A DNA stretch of 37,818 bases from JABMMZ01 sp964600345 (GTDB taxonomy: Bacteria > Bacteroidota > Bacteroidia > NS11-12g > UBA955). Where the stretch lies: NCBI GenBank assembly GCA_964600345.1, contig CAZRKA010000009.1:1-37818 (forward strand), written 5' to 3'. Positions within the stretch are counted from its first letter, which is position 1. Each line of letters opens with the position of its first letter. The position numbers and the translations under genes were made by a program. This document shows, in pieces, positions 1 through 8,318 of this stretch. The notes under the pieces were generated by a model. That model saw only the letters and a list, made by a program, of their open reading frames with translations. It had not been told where the DNA came from and searched no databases.

Positions 1-145
1 GCAGATAAGTTGCAGCCAGAAAATTTCCACCGGTATTTCTGAAAAGCAGAAAAAGCATGAGACAGAACAACATTGTAAACGGATAAATTATCCATGACAA
101 TGTATTTTCAATTTTTGGATTTAATGAATTAATGCCGGTATCCAT
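1..145 (-). CDS. N-terminal fragment of a membrane protein, cut by the window edge
   Basis: An open frame begins at an ATG read on the minus strand at 145 and stays open to base 1, giving 48 residues. After about 17 polar residues there is a hydrophobic stretch (WIIYPFTMLFCLMLFLLF) that would form one membrane segment. It starts 18 bases after the stop of the S15-type hydrolase on the same strand, so it is probably the third gene of that operon. The family cannot be recognised from this fragment. The call rests on the open frame, the spacing and the membrane segment. Confidence 0.5.
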   Translation of the reverse strand, partial: MDTGINSLNPKIENTLSWIIYPFTMLFCLMLFLLFRNTGGNFLAATYL

Positions 146-163
146 AGCATTTAAGTTTGAATA

Positions 164-1891
164 TTATTTTTTAATTGGAATGACAGGTAATATCAGATGT
201 GAAGGAAAATCTTTTCCGCACAAAACAGTTTGTACAGCCTTTACCATTCCTTCAGGACTGATATTATTCCCGCTGTTAAAATTTCTTGAATATCTGGGGT
301 AATTGCTCGACGAAACTTCAAGCCTGAGTAAATGACCTTTCTTAAATACATTACTTGTCGGGTTGAGTCTGATGCTTAACCTGCTTATACTGCGCGGCAG
401 ATAATCCTGCCTGACTATCCCTTCAGAAATATTCCAGGCATTACCGTCAGGATATACATCAGTCAACTTAGCGGTAAAATCTGTATTTAAAGCATCAGTT
501 TTGACATAGAGCACAAGCTCAATTTGTCCGGTAATTTCCATATCCTCTTGCAAAACAGGTGTCGAAAACAATAAAACATCTTTTCTGTTCTGAATAGGAT
601 TCTGCACCATAGTACCCGAACGCTCCCCTAAAACTGAACCACCTATTGACGGTACCGGATTTGCAGGGTCGTATATATAGACCCTCGCCACATTTTCGCC
701 TGCTGCTGTATCAAGTGTCCCTTTTTTGTCATTGTCATTTGCAACTCTTTCGTTCAGAAAAAATTTCCTGTATTCAGTTCTGGCAAGTGGAAATTCATTT
801 TCGTAACGCCATTGGTTAATACCCATTACAAATAATTTAACAGGTGGATGTGGCTCCGTTCTGCGTCTCATAACATGCCTGTCAAACCAGTCAATTGAAT
901 ACTCGACGCTCGACACTCTGTAGGGTTTATCCACATATCCATCAGGCATTGTAATGGTATTGGCATGACCCCATGGACCAATAACCAAAACAGAACCATT
1001 TCTTACCTCCTCGTTCGGATTTTGCTTCAAACCGTTCCAGTCGTTTACCATCGATTGCAGATACGGATCGAACCAGCCGGCCATCAGAAGAACCGGCATC
1101 TGAAGTTCATTGATTCGGTCTTTACCATCAATTCTGTTCCAGAAAGAATCAGTTGTATTATGCGCTACCCAGTCGTTATAGAATGGAATATCTGAAACGG
1201 CCGCATTGTCTATTTCAAATAAATTAAGTGTTTCATAAGCCGGCTTTAGTTCTTCATATTTAAACGGCGCATCCTGAGTTGTCCGTGATCTCACCGACCA
1301 GTACAAGGCTGTTTCGAGCGAAAATGCACCCGAAGGATAAAACATATCGTAATTACTCGAACTGCTTATATGAACAAGCATGGCATCAAGCCCTAATGAT
1401 TTCTGGTCGTAAAGCACCCATTGGGTGTAACCGAAATATGAACCACCCCACATGCCGATTTTTCCGTTGTGCCACGACTGTTTGTTTATCCACTCAAGTG
1501 TGGCTATACCATCTTCACGTTCTGTTTTAAAAGGGATATGTACACCACCTGAACCAAATCGACCTCTTACTCCCTGAATTACCACATTGTAGCCTCTGCT
1601 TGCCCACATCTGCCCGAACACCTTTGACCTGAAACGGCTTTTTCCGTTATCGTCGAGCGGCACTCTTACCAGAATAGTTGGTGCGGTATCAATACCCTTG
1701 GGATGATAAATGTCTGCAATCAGGATTGTGCTATCGCTTAATTTCAATTCTGCTGCTGCAGTTCTTTTTACCCGGTACTCAGATTTACGCCAATCCAGAT
1801 CCCGGATAAAATAAGATGTGGCAATACGCGAACAACTGTTCCCGAGCAATAATGTTGCTATAATAAAAATGATATACTTCAGAATATTCAT
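164..1891 (-). CDS. CocE/NonD (S15 X-Pro dipeptidyl-peptidase-like) family serine hydrolase, lipoprotein
   Basis: The 575-residue protein starts with a lipoprotein signal peptide whose lipobox LGNSC puts the lipidated cysteine at residue 20, so it should be anchored in the cell envelope. The fold is that of the CocE/S15 alpha/beta hydrolases: a nucleophile elbow GGSYFG (Ser151), an acidic residue in AGWFDPY (Asp275) and a histidine in GPWGHAN (His309). These match the catalytic triad order of the family. The C-terminal part (about 390-575) is the jelly-roll domain that follows the hydrolase domain in this family. Members cleave X-Pro dipeptides or acyl esters and amides; the substrate here cannot be told. 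The gene overlaps the preceding membrane-protein gene by four bases (ATGA), a sign of translational coupling. Confidence 0.9.
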   Translation of the reverse strand: MNILKYIIFIIATLLLGNSCSRIATSYFIRDLDWRKSEYRVKRTAAAELKLSDSTILIADIYHPKGIDTAPTILVRVPLDDNGKSRFRSKVFGQMWASRGYNVVIQGVRGRFGSGGVHIPFKTEREDGIATLEWINKQSWHNGKIGMWGGSYFGYTQWVLYDQKSLGLDAMLVHISSSSNYDMFYPSGAFSLETALYWSVRSRTTQDAPFKYEELKPAYETLNLFEIDNAAVSDIPFYNDWVAHNTTDSFWNRIDGKDRINELQMPVLLMAGWFDPYLQSMVNDWNGLKQNPNEEVRNGSVLVIGPWGHANTITMPDGYVDKPYRVSSVEYSIDWFDRHVMRRRTEPHPPVKLFVMGINQWRYENEFPLARTEYRKFFLNERVANDNDKKGTLDTAAGENVARVYIYDPANPVPSIGGSVLGERSGTMVQNPIQNRKDVLLFSTPVLQEDMEITGQIELVLYVKTDALNTDFTAKLTDVYPDGNAWNISEGIVRQDYLPRSISRLSIRLNPTSNVFKKGHLLRLEVSSSNYPRYSRNFNSGNNISPEGMVKAVQTVLCGKDFPSHLILPVIPIKK

Positions 1892-2331
1892 GAATTATTT
1901 GATTTTAAATCCGCTCTCTGATAGAGCCCCAGCACAATGAGAAAAGAAGCCAGTACGAGATGAAAAACTATCGGAATGAGATGACCGGTCCAGCGCATTT
2001 CAGGATGCAGATACATGGTAACTGAATAACGCATCAACATGGATATAAAATAAATACATCCAAAAATCAGCAGAAAAACATAAACTGACTTTTTACTTTT
2101 TAATGTATTGTTTCCGACTCTAAGACAAATTCTGCCGTAAACAAACAGTATAATAATCTGGCAGATAAGCAGAAGCTCATAGGGCAATGTATTGCTGTGC
2201 CATTTATCAAATCCGGGTAAAAATGAGACTTCAGCGAACTGCAGAATAAACTGCATGCTGACTCTGAAAAGAAAAAGAAACAACAAAATGCAGAGTATGT
2301 TTCGGTAACGTATACTTTTATTCCTATCCAT
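1888..2331 (-). CDS. Small four-helix membrane protein, function unknown
   Basis: The protein has 147 residues with about four hydrophobic segments (roughly 10-30, 48-68, 82-104 and 118-138) and a basic N-terminus (MDRNKSIRYRN). No family is recognised. It is the first gene of a minus-strand operon: its stop overlaps the start of the S15-type hydrolase by four bases. A perfect 10-bp inverted repeat (2362-2371 and 2391-2400) lies just upstream of its start and could hold the control site of the operon. It could be an accessory membrane protein for the lipoprotein hydrolase, but nothing in its sequence shows that. Confidence 0.7.
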   Translation of the reverse strand: MDRNKSIRYRNILCILLFLFLFRVSMQFILQFAEVSFLPGFDKWHSNTLPYELLLICQIIILFVYGRICLRVGNNTLKSKKSVYVFLLIFGCIYFISMLMRYSVTMYLHPEMRWTGHLIPIVFHLVLASFLIVLGLYQRADLKSNNS

Positions 2332-2361
2332 AATTAACTGATATCAACAATACAAAATTCC

Positions 2362-2400
2362 TGTAGATTATAATCATTTAATAACGGTTAATAATCTACA
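2362..2400. promoter_or_regulatory. 10-bp perfect inverted repeat upstream of the hydrolase operon
   Basis: TGTAGATTAT at 2362-2371 is repeated as its exact reverse complement ATAATCTACA at 2391-2400, with a 19-base AT-rich spacer. It sits 31 to 69 bases upstream of the minus-strand start at 2331. Just downstream on the minus strand is GAATTTTG, one mismatch from the TAnnTTTG box. The position fits an operator, but a hairpin in an untranslated leader is also possible. Confidence 0.4.
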
Positions 2401-2643
2401 TTTAAGTTTCAGATATCTATTTCCGTTCAGAACAAGAGAAAACTCGCTGCGGCTTTGCATAAAATCAGCAAATTAAGCCCTTGAAAATTAAAGTGAATGC
2501 AGTACACGCAAATTATTTTATCCATTTTAAGGAAATCTGCAAAACAAATACTTAAGGTTTAAGAATGACCAGAGATATCATATTTCAAATAAAAATCATA
2601 AAAAAAGATTGCCGTTTCAGATATATAAAGTCTATATGGCTAT
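2401..2643. other. Intergenic stretch with no recognised gene
   Basis: This AT-rich stretch lies between the divergent hydrolase operon and the ArsR-rhodanese operon. No open frame of useful length, hairpin with a T-tract or repeat was found in it. Confidence 0.6.
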
Positions 2644-2673
2644 CTATTCAATAATTTTGTTGAATAGTTGAAT
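2644..2673. promoter_or_regulatory. Probable operator: CTATTCAA-N8-TTGAATAG inverted repeat
   Basis: CTATTCAA (2644-2651) and its exact reverse complement TTGAATAG (2660-2667) are separated by eight bases, and a further half-site TTGAAT follows at 2668-2673. The repeat spans the -33 element of the ArsR-gene promoter, so a bound dimer would block RNA polymerase. ArsR/SmtB repressors typically bind such inverted repeats at their own promoters. The same 8-base half-site recurs at 30881 ahead of the metal efflux operon. Confidence 0.6.
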
Positions 2674-2687
2674 TACACCTACCTTTG
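2656..2687 (+). promoter_or_regulatory. Bacteroidota-type promoter of the ArsR-rhodanese/MFS operon
   Basis: A -33 element TTTG (2656-2659) and a perfect -7 box TACCTTTG (2680-2687, consensus TAnnTTTG) are separated by 20 bases. Both boxes and the spacing fit the sigma-A promoter described for Bacteroides. Transcription would begin near 2694, giving a leader of only about a dozen bases before the ATG at 2706. This rules out the in-frame TTG at 2685, which lies inside the -7 box. Confidence 0.7.
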
Positions 2688-2705
2688 CATAATATTTCTT
2701 GTAAT

Positions 2706-3353
2706 ATGGCAAGCAGTGAACTTAAATCAAAGGTGTATAAGGAACTTGCAGGAGTGAGCCACGCCATCTCGAATCCAAAGCGAATGGAGTTGCTTGATGT
2801 AATGGCACAACGAATATGGTCTGTTGAAGAATTGTCGCGCGAAATATCTATGAGTGTCGCCAGTACTTCACAGCATCTGCAGGTACTTAAAACAGCCCGT
2901 CTGGTTGAAACAGAACGTCGGGGGAATTTTATAATGTACAAAATAACCGACGATGGTGTGCTGCGTCTGCTATCCGATGTCAAAGAGATCGCCTACCGCA
3001 ACAATGCGCAGATCGAACGACTTATCAGTGATTACAAAAAAGATAAAAAGATACTCGAAACCCTCAGTCTTGATGAATTGCTTCACAAAAGCCGAAAACA
3101 AAAAATTACACTGCTGGATGTAAGGCCATCTGATGAATTTGAATATGGCCACATAAAAAACGCTATTTCAATACCGTTAAGCGACCTTAAAAAAAGAATG
3201 ACTGAACTTCCTAAAAACAAAATGATTGTAGCCTACTGCCGGGGTCCTTTGTGTGTGATGGCAGGCGAGGCCGTCAGTATTCTGAAGCGCAATAAATTCA
3301 AAGCCATACAAATGGAAGAAGGTTACACCGAATGGAAACTTAAAAATGAATAA
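2706..3353 (+). CDS. ArsR-family winged-helix regulator fused to a rhodanese domain
   Basis: The 215-residue protein has two parts. Residues about 8-95 form an ArsR/SmtB-type winged helix, with the recognition helix near 48-64 (SMSVASTSQHLQVLKTARLV) and a wing around RRGNFIMYKI. Residues about 122-212 form a rhodanese domain (LLDVRPSDEFEYGHI, then the active-site loop CRGPLC with Cys178, then GYTEWK). Rhodanese cysteines carry persulfide sulfur, so the fusion may sense sulfur, oxidant or metal state and relieve repression. The ATG at 2706 was chosen because the longer frame would start inside the promoter. An inverted repeat over the promoter suggests autoregulation. The next gene, an MFS transporter, overlaps its end by eight bases and is the likely target. 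Confidence 0.9.
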   Translation: MASSELKSKVYKELAGVSHAISNPKRMELLDVMAQRIWSVEELSREISMSVASTSQHLQVLKTARLVETERRGNFIMYKITDDGVLRLLSDVKEIAYRNNAQIERLISDYKKDKKILETLSLDELLHKSRKQKITLLDVRPSDEFEYGHIKNAISIPLSDLKKRMTELPKNKMIVAYCRGPLCVMAGEAVSILKRNKFKAIQMEEGYTEWKLKNE

Positions 3354-4659
3354 TAACAACCAAGAAATTAAACTCGGTTTAAAAGAAAATCTAAGACAGT
3401 TTCTGCTCCTGATTATGGTCAATGGTTTTGTAGGCGGAATGATAGGCATGGAAAGGTCTGTATTGCCCGAAATTGCCGAGGCTGAATTCCATTTAGCCGC
3501 CAAAACTGCCATCTTATCTTTCATAGTGGTGTTTGGGATTGTCAAAGCACTTACCAACTATATTACCGGTGTTCTTACAAGCAGGTTTGGCAGCAGAAAA
3601 CTTTTGATAGCCGGCTGGATTTTCGCCTTACCGGTTCCTTTCATTCTGATGTTTGCCGACAACTGGAATCAGATACTTTTAGCCAATGTCCTGCTTGGTA
3701 TCAATCAGGGATTATGCTGGAGCAGTACTGTTGTCATGAAAATAGATCTTGTTGGAAATAAGAACAGGGGGCTTGCAATGGGACTCAACGAATTTGCCGG
3801 GTATCTTGCCGTTGCAGTGGTAGCATTTGCGGGCGGAATAACAGCAAGCACTTATGGACTCAGACCCTACCCATTTTACATCGGTGTCCTGCTTTCCATT
3901 GCAGGACTTCTCAGTTCATGGCTGCTTATAAAAGATACGACCGAGCACATTAAAGCAGAAGCGTTGATCGATACCGTAAAACCATTGAAAAACATTTTCA
4001 TTGACACTACATTTCGCAATCGCAACCTGAGTGCAGTGACACAGGCAGGACTTGTCAATAACATGAATGACGGAATGGCCTGGGGTCTGTTTCCTATATT
4101 GCTTGCAGGCAGACATTTCAATCTTACCGATATCGGAATTGTCACTGCCGTTTATCCGGCTGTCTGGGGCATAGGTCAGCTGTTTACCGGCCGAATGTCT
4201 GATCATTTCTGCAAAAAAAGCATGCTGTTCTGGGGCATGGCATTGCAGGGAATTGCATTGTTAATGTTTCCCTTTGCATATACATTGCTTCATTTTATAG
4301 CCTTGGCAGCGATACTCGGCTGGGGAACTGCAATGGTATATCCTACATTTCTCGCTACGGTTGCAGAGAACACTAATACTGCAGACAGAGCGGCAAGCGT
4401 TGGTATTTTCAGATTGTGGCGCGACTTAGGTTATGCAATCGGAGCTATTCTTACCGGAATCATTGCCGATGCATTTGGTATAGGTATTTCTGTGATTATA
4501 ATCGGTGCAGTAACTCTTGCCTCGGCACTGCTCATAGAAAAAAGAATGCGCTGTTCTTCAGAATCTCCCAAACTCACAGATTTCTTATTCAGAAAAAAGA
4601 AAACTTTATGCCATGAAAGTTCATTAAACACAAGCGGAACTCTCAGCCTTGCATGCTAA
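3346..4659 (+). CDS. Major facilitator superfamily transporter
   Basis: The 437-residue protein has about 12 hydrophobic segments and the MFS loop 2-3 motif in the form TSRFGSRKLL, with a second copy in GRMSDHFCKKS between the two halves. This identifies an inner-membrane secondary transporter of the drug/metabolite exporter type; the substrate cannot be told. It overlaps the ArsR-rhodanese gene by eight bases and should be transcribed and controlled with it, so the substrate may be linked to what the regulator senses. About 38 residues follow the last helix, a polar basic tail (from KRMRCSSES to the end) that is longer than usual for the family and may be a recent read-through addition. Confidence 0.85.
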   Translation: MNNNNQEIKLGLKENLRQFLLLIMVNGFVGGMIGMERSVLPEIAEAEFHLAAKTAILSFIVVFGIVKALTNYITGVLTSRFGSRKLLIAGWIFALPVPFILMFADNWNQILLANVLLGINQGLCWSSTVVMKIDLVGNKNRGLAMGLNEFAGYLAVAVVAFAGGITASTYGLRPYPFYIGVLLSIAGLLSSWLLIKDTTEHIKAEALIDTVKPLKNIFIDTTFRNRNLSAVTQAGLVNNMNDGMAWGLFPILLAGRHFNLTDIGIVTAVYPAVWGIGQLFTGRMSDHFCKKSMLFWGMALQGIALLMFPFAYTLLHFIALAAILGWGTAMVYPTFLATVAENTNTADRAASVGIFRLWRDLGYAIGAILTGIIADAFGIGISVIIIGAVTLASALLIEKRMRCSSESPKLTDFLFRKKKTLCHESSLNTSGTLSLAC

Positions 4660-4742
4660 GTACAGGGAAATCTCCGATTCATCATACGGAAAGGGAGACC
4701 AGGTTCTTATAGAAATTATCTAAACAGAATTTTGTACTTAAA

Positions 4743-4758
4743 TACTCAAATCTGAGTA
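4743..4758. terminator. Possible short hairpin between convergent genes
   Basis: TACTCA and TGAGTA form a six-base stem with an AATC loop between the ends of the MFS gene and the convergent propeller-like gene. There is no clean T-tract, so its role as a terminator is weakly supported. Confidence 0.25.
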
Positions 4759-4800
4759 AAGAAATATTAAGGGCTTTTATAACATACCAACAAACTTAAC

Positions 4801-5916
4801 TTACTGCGGCACAACGAGCATTACTTCTGAGGTAATTTCGTTGACATACCAAAGTCTGCTGTGCTTATCTATCTTGACTCCTATGATGCCGGGGTTTCCT
4901 GTTGCAAGCTTATCTATCAACTCGCCGGTATTGGCATTAAAACAATAAATGTCACCGCTGGTATAATCAGATACAAAAAGTCTGTTGCCGTTAATTTCTA
5001 TTCCGCAGGGATTTTTAAATCCAAAGCTTGATGAAACCACTATCTCCCATTTGGCTCCGGCAAATTCCCAGTGCTGGGCGAGCATCTCGTTAATCAGCGG
5101 AAGCTCGTCTTTTTTATACCCTGTGGTGATATCCATTCTAAGTATTCTCTTGTTGCCACCATCAACGATATACAACCATTTTTTATCCTTGTCGAGCACC
5201 AGATGAGAAGGTAGTTCAGACTGATTTCTGGTCACTTTTACTTCTTTAAATCTGTGAATGATGCCATCGCTGTGATCGTCCATACCCGGACCGTGGTCTT
5301 TGGCAAAATCGTAGCGAACTATATGTTGATGATATGAATCGTATAACCAGTATATATTATCTCTTTCAGCTTCTATTCCCATTGAGAAAGGACTGCCGTG
5401 CAGCATGTCCATGTGACTGCCGTTGCCACCTGAAGGTTTTGCGTAAATATTAAGATCAGACGACCAGAGTGTTGGTCCTGTAAACGTTCCGCTGCCGTAA
5501 TTAGCGTCGAGAATATTCGGTGAAGTAGCCCAGAAACCATTGTTGCTGAATGAAATTGCTGATGGATTAGCCATAAAGTGCAGTGCATTTCCATCCTGCC
5601 TGTAATCATAAGCCTGATTTTGCATACCGGCATTGGTGAGCATTACAGTAGAACCGCCGTAAATATCGCCCTTGTTCAATATCCAGAGTTCATTTTCCCT
5701 TAGCGGATTAAAATCCAGATCCTGCGGAGTCTGAATCATCTGACTGCTACCTGCAATAAGTCTGAACACAGGTGCTTTTTTACCGTAATCAGCTTCAGGT
5801 GCCGCGGCATAAAATTCGGGAATGTCGTTCTTAAGTGCAGGCTGAGAAACTTCTTCTTTTTTCTTACATGCCTGAAACACGAAAACTACTGAAAGAAAAC
5901 AAATCGTTTTATTCAT
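4801..5916 (-). CDS. Lipoprotein with an NHL/six-bladed beta-propeller-like domain
   Basis: Read from the ATG at 5916 the protein has 371 residues and begins with a clean lipoprotein signal peptide ending FQAC (Cys17) followed by charged residues, so it should be an envelope lipoprotein. The rest shows the recurring pattern of NHL-type propeller blades: PQDLDFNP..ELWILN, PSHLVLDKDKKWLYIVDGGNKRILRMD, NPCGIEINGNRLFVSDYTSGDIYCFN and GIIGVKIDKHSRLWYVNE. No catalytic motif is seen. Such proteins often bind ligands or partners. The frame is open 19 codons further upstream, but that extension would cross the probable -7 box at 5947-5954 and precede the signal peptide, so it was rejected. It stands alone on the minus strand. 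Confidence 0.8.
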   Translation of the reverse strand: MNKTICFLSVVFVFQACKKKEEVSQPALKNDIPEFYAAAPEADYGKKAPVFRLIAGSSQMIQTPQDLDFNPLRENELWILNKGDIYGGSTVMLTNAGMQNQAYDYRQDGNALHFMANPSAISFSNNGFWATSPNILDANYGSGTFTGPTLWSSDLNIYAKPSGGNGSHMDMLHGSPFSMGIEAERDNIYWLYDSYHQHIVRYDFAKDHGPGMDDHSDGIIHRFKEVKVTRNQSELPSHLVLDKDKKWLYIVDGGNKRILRMDITTGYKKDELPLINEMLAQHWEFAGAKWEIVVSSSFGFKNPCGIEINGNRLFVSDYTSGDIYCFNANTGELIDKLATGNPGIIGVKIDKHSRLWYVNEITSEVMLVVPQ

Positions 5917-5946
5917 TTTTAATACAATTAATTGGTTATAATAAGA

Positions 5947-5954
5947 CAAATATA
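5947..5954 (-). promoter_or_regulatory. -7 box TATATTTG upstream of the propeller-like lipoprotein
   Basis: On the minus strand TATATTTG matches TAnnTTTG exactly and lies about 30 bases ahead of the ATG at 5916. No good -33 TTTG is seen at the expected distance, so only the -7 element is supported. Confidence 0.45.
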
Positions 5955-6144
5955 CTCTAATCTTTGTTTTCACGAATATTTAAACCCCTTGATATGCAGA
6001 GAGACTTGTGTTTCAGAGGAATAAAATTCCGCTGCCTGTGACTTACCGCAATAATAATTGTAATTACTTAATTTTAAATCCTTAAGTATTGCAAACCGGA
6101 AATTTTATATATTATTGCATTCAATAAATCAATTTAAAATAAAA

Positions 6145-6483
6145 ATGGAAATTCAAAAAGTCGACATGTTCATCATGGCTAACGGCAAATTCTTCGAACA
6201 AAATCAGGTTATACAGATCAGAGAGCGTCTGCTGGCACTTGACGATTCTAAATGGCCCTTATTGCAAACCCTGCAATTTAAAGATCCCACAACCAGTATT
6301 ATAGTATCCATTCTGATTGGCGGATTGGGAATCGACCGATTCATGATAGGGCACACCGGCCTTGGTGTGGGAAAACTGCTTACCTGTGGCGGACTGGGCA
6401 TCTGGACCATCATCGACTGGTTTTTAATCAAAGCAGCCACCAAAGAAGTAAACATGTCCAAAATACAGCCTTTTCTTCATTGA
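6145..6483 (+). CDS. TM2 domain-containing membrane protein
   Basis: The 112-residue protein carries a TM2 domain at about 50-105: two hydrophobic helices joined by a short loop, with the family signature GGLGIDRFMIGHTGLGVGKLL and then GIWTIIDWFLI. TM2 proteins sit in the inner membrane; their molecular role is poorly known. The ATG at 6145 was chosen over an in-frame TTG at 6115, which overlaps a possible -7 box (TATTATTG, 6110-6117). Its stop overlaps the start of the DUF2752 gene by four bases, and it heads a four-gene operon ending in an M48 protease. Confidence 0.85.
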   Translation: MEIQKVDMFIMANGKFFEQNQVIQIRERLLALDDSKWPLLQTLQFKDPTTSIIVSILIGGLGIDRFMIGHTGLGVGKLLTCGGLGIWTIIDWFLIKAATKEVNMSKIQPFLH

Positions 6484-6905
6484 CCGGCCTAACCTATAAA
6501 AAAAAGTTAATTCTTCTGCTTGCCGCATTGGCGACAGGGTATGTCTGGCTTGCCTTTAATCATTTTCACATCCGTCATACCGGTGTTGAAAGCGGAATAA
6601 CGGTGTGTATGTTTAAAAACATCAGCGGCATACCCTGTCCTTCTTGCGGGACCACACGTTCCATACTAAAACTTCTTGAAGGTGACTTTAATGCATCGCT
6701 ATATATCAATCCTCTCGGAATTGCGGTATTTATCCTGTTAATCAGCTTTACAATTTTGCTTATCACCGAAATAGTACGAAGAAAAAACACTCTGCCACTT
6801 CTGGCAAACAGGATAATTTTTTTCATCCGCAAACCAAAATTTGCAATACCATTAATTTGCCTGATGACTATCAACTGGGTCTGGAATATATTTAAATCGC
6901 TATGA
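6480..6905 (+). CDS. DUF2752 family membrane protein
   Basis: The 141-residue protein has about three hydrophobic segments and the hallmark of DUF2752, the motif IPCPSCGTTRS, here at about residues 51-61. The two cysteines could bind metal or form a disulfide, but the family has no proven function. No ATG is available near the N-terminus; the start is a TTG at 6480 that overlaps the TM2 stop by four bases, so it is probably translated by coupling. It overlaps the next gene by four bases. TM2 and DUF2752 proteins are often neighbours in Bacteroidota, which suggests a shared role. Confidence 0.85.
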   Translation: MTGLTYKKKLILLLAALATGYVWLAFNHFHIRHTGVESGITVCMFKNISGIPCPSCGTTRSILKLLEGDFNASLYINPLGIAVFILLISFTILLITEIVRRKNTLPLLANRIIFFIRKPKFAIPLICLMTINWVWNIFKSL

Positions 6906-7333
6906 ATCTAACAAGTGAATTTGTTTATCTTCCGGATGATGATGAAGCAGAAAAAGCATCAAACAGCTATCTAATGTCTCTGATAGTAGTAATGGTCGGG
7001 ATGCCTTTGCCCGTTCTCAATCTCATCGCTTCGATAGTATTCATGATTGCCAACCGCAAATCCACTTACTTTGTCCGCTGGCACTGCACCCAGGCACTGC
7101 TGTCACAGTTAAGCCTGTTTTTTTTCAACAGCTTCGGCTTCTGGTGGACTGTATCCATACTGTTTTCAGACAAAATCGTTAACAACGATTACCTTTCTTA
7201 CATGGCGGTGCTTATTCTGATTAATATCACCGAATTCGTTGGCACCATCTTCGCTGCTATACAAACCCGCAAAAGCAGACATGTTTCATTCTGGTTTTTT
7301 GGAAGCTTTACCGATATGATTTGCCGAAAATAA
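6902..7333 (+). CDS. DUF4870/Tic20-like membrane protein
   Basis: The 143-residue protein has an acidic N-terminus (YLPDDDEAEKA) and about three hydrophobic helices (roughly 24-48, 67-88 and 99-120). The segment YFVRWHCTQALLSQ after the first helix resembles the FxxxHxxQA motif of DUF4870/Tic20-like proteins, which is the basis for the name and is only moderately certain. The function of this family in bacteria is unknown. The gene overlaps DUF2752 by four bases and ends one base before the M48 protease start, so it belongs to the same operon. Confidence 0.65.
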   Translation: MNLTSEFVYLPDDDEAEKASNSYLMSLIVVMVGMPLPVLNLIASIVFMIANRKSTYFVRWHCTQALLSQLSLFFFNSFGFWWTVSILFSDKIVNNDYLSYMAVLILINITEFVGTIFAAIQTRKSRHVSFWFFGSFTDMICRK

Positions 7334-7334
7334 A

Positions 7335-8084
7335 ATGCTGAATAAAACTATACTCCAGGGCATTATACTGCTTGCCGTTTTATACGGACTATTCTACAGC
7401 GCCGGTCGCGTCGACTGGATGAAACGTCTGGGCGTACCCGAAATCTCCGCTTCGACTGAAAAGAAAATAGGAGATTTATTCTGGGAAAGTATAAGTCAGA
7501 CAGAAGAAGAAATTACTACCGACAGTGTCACTGACAGGGTAAATAATCTGATTGAAATTCTCAGACTCTCCAATAATTTTTCGGCTAATGAACTGAAAGT
7601 ACATGTAGTCGAAAATCCCATCAACAACGCTTTTGCCATGCCGGGCGGACATCTTGTAGTTTACAGTGGACTGCTGGATATCTGCGAAAATGACGAGGAA
7701 CTCGCAGGTGTCTTATGTCACGAAATGGCACATATCCGTAAAAAACATGTGATGAAAAAACTCAGAAACGAAATAGGTCTATCATTACTATTAACAATAG
7801 GCACCGGCAACAGCGATCCCGGGCTCATTCGCCAAACAGTCAAAATGCTGGGATCAAAAGCTTATGAAAGAGACATGGAAAAAGTAGCTGACCTGACTGC
7901 TGTTGATTATATGCTCAACGCAAAACTTGACCCTGAAGGATTTGTTTCCATACTCGAAAAATTTGCAGCAAACGAAAAAAAATCTGATACAGACACCATC
8001 TCAGAATGGATCAGTTCACACCCCGATACAGGCGAAAGAATTGCCTACATCAGGGATAAAATCAATCATACTGCAAAAAGGTAA
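7335..8084 (+). CDS. M48 family zinc metallopeptidase, membrane-anchored
   Basis: The 249-residue protein has one N-terminal membrane segment (about 6-23) followed by an M48 peptidase domain. The zinc site is HEMAH (His129, Glu130, His133), preceded by the typical GGHLVVYSGLL strand, and the third ligand is the glutamate of RDMEKVAD (Glu182). All catalytic residues are present. M48 enzymes such as HtpX, BepA and LoiP degrade misfolded envelope proteins; this one most resembles the short periplasmic type with a single anchor. It closes a tightly packed operon with three small membrane proteins, which may be its substrates, adaptors or anchors. Confidence 0.9.
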   Translation: MLNKTILQGIILLAVLYGLFYSAGRVDWMKRLGVPEISASTEKKIGDLFWESISQTEEEITTDSVTDRVNNLIEILRLSNNFSANELKVHVVENPINNAFAMPGGHLVVYSGLLDICENDEELAGVLCHEMAHIRKKHVMKKLRNEIGLSLLLTIGTGNSDPGLIRQTVKMLGSKAYERDMEKVADLTAVDYMLNAKLDPEGFVSILEKFAANEKKSDTDTISEWISSHPDTGERIAYIRDKINHTAKR

Positions 8085-8318
8085 ACTAAGCTGACTGATT
8101 ATTGACAGACTAATCTGAGTCTCATTGAAATGATATTAGACCGGATATTGAAATTATCAGAAGCTACCTTAAAAGATTATTTTAGCGGGTTTCCATATAT
8201 TTAAATTAGACTTGCCACTCGAAGAAACCAATACCGGAAGTAAGTCAGGGTAATGATAATAACAAAGTATATATGAATAAGAAGCCAATTAGTGAAGCTG
8301 GCAATATTGAGATTGCTT

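Noticed and set aside
2685..2705. TTG-started N-terminal extension of the ArsR-rhodanese protein
   Set aside because: The TTG lies inside the -7 promoter box, so it would not be in the transcript.
4613..4723. Possible gene remnant after the MFS gene: MKVH, a stop, then 31 open codons that look protein-like
   Set aside because: The open part is too short to be significant and no family was recognised; it overlaps the MFS tail.
5917..5973. Upstream ATG start of the propeller-like lipoprotein
   Set aside because: It would add 19 residues before a perfect lipoprotein signal peptide and crosses the -7 box.
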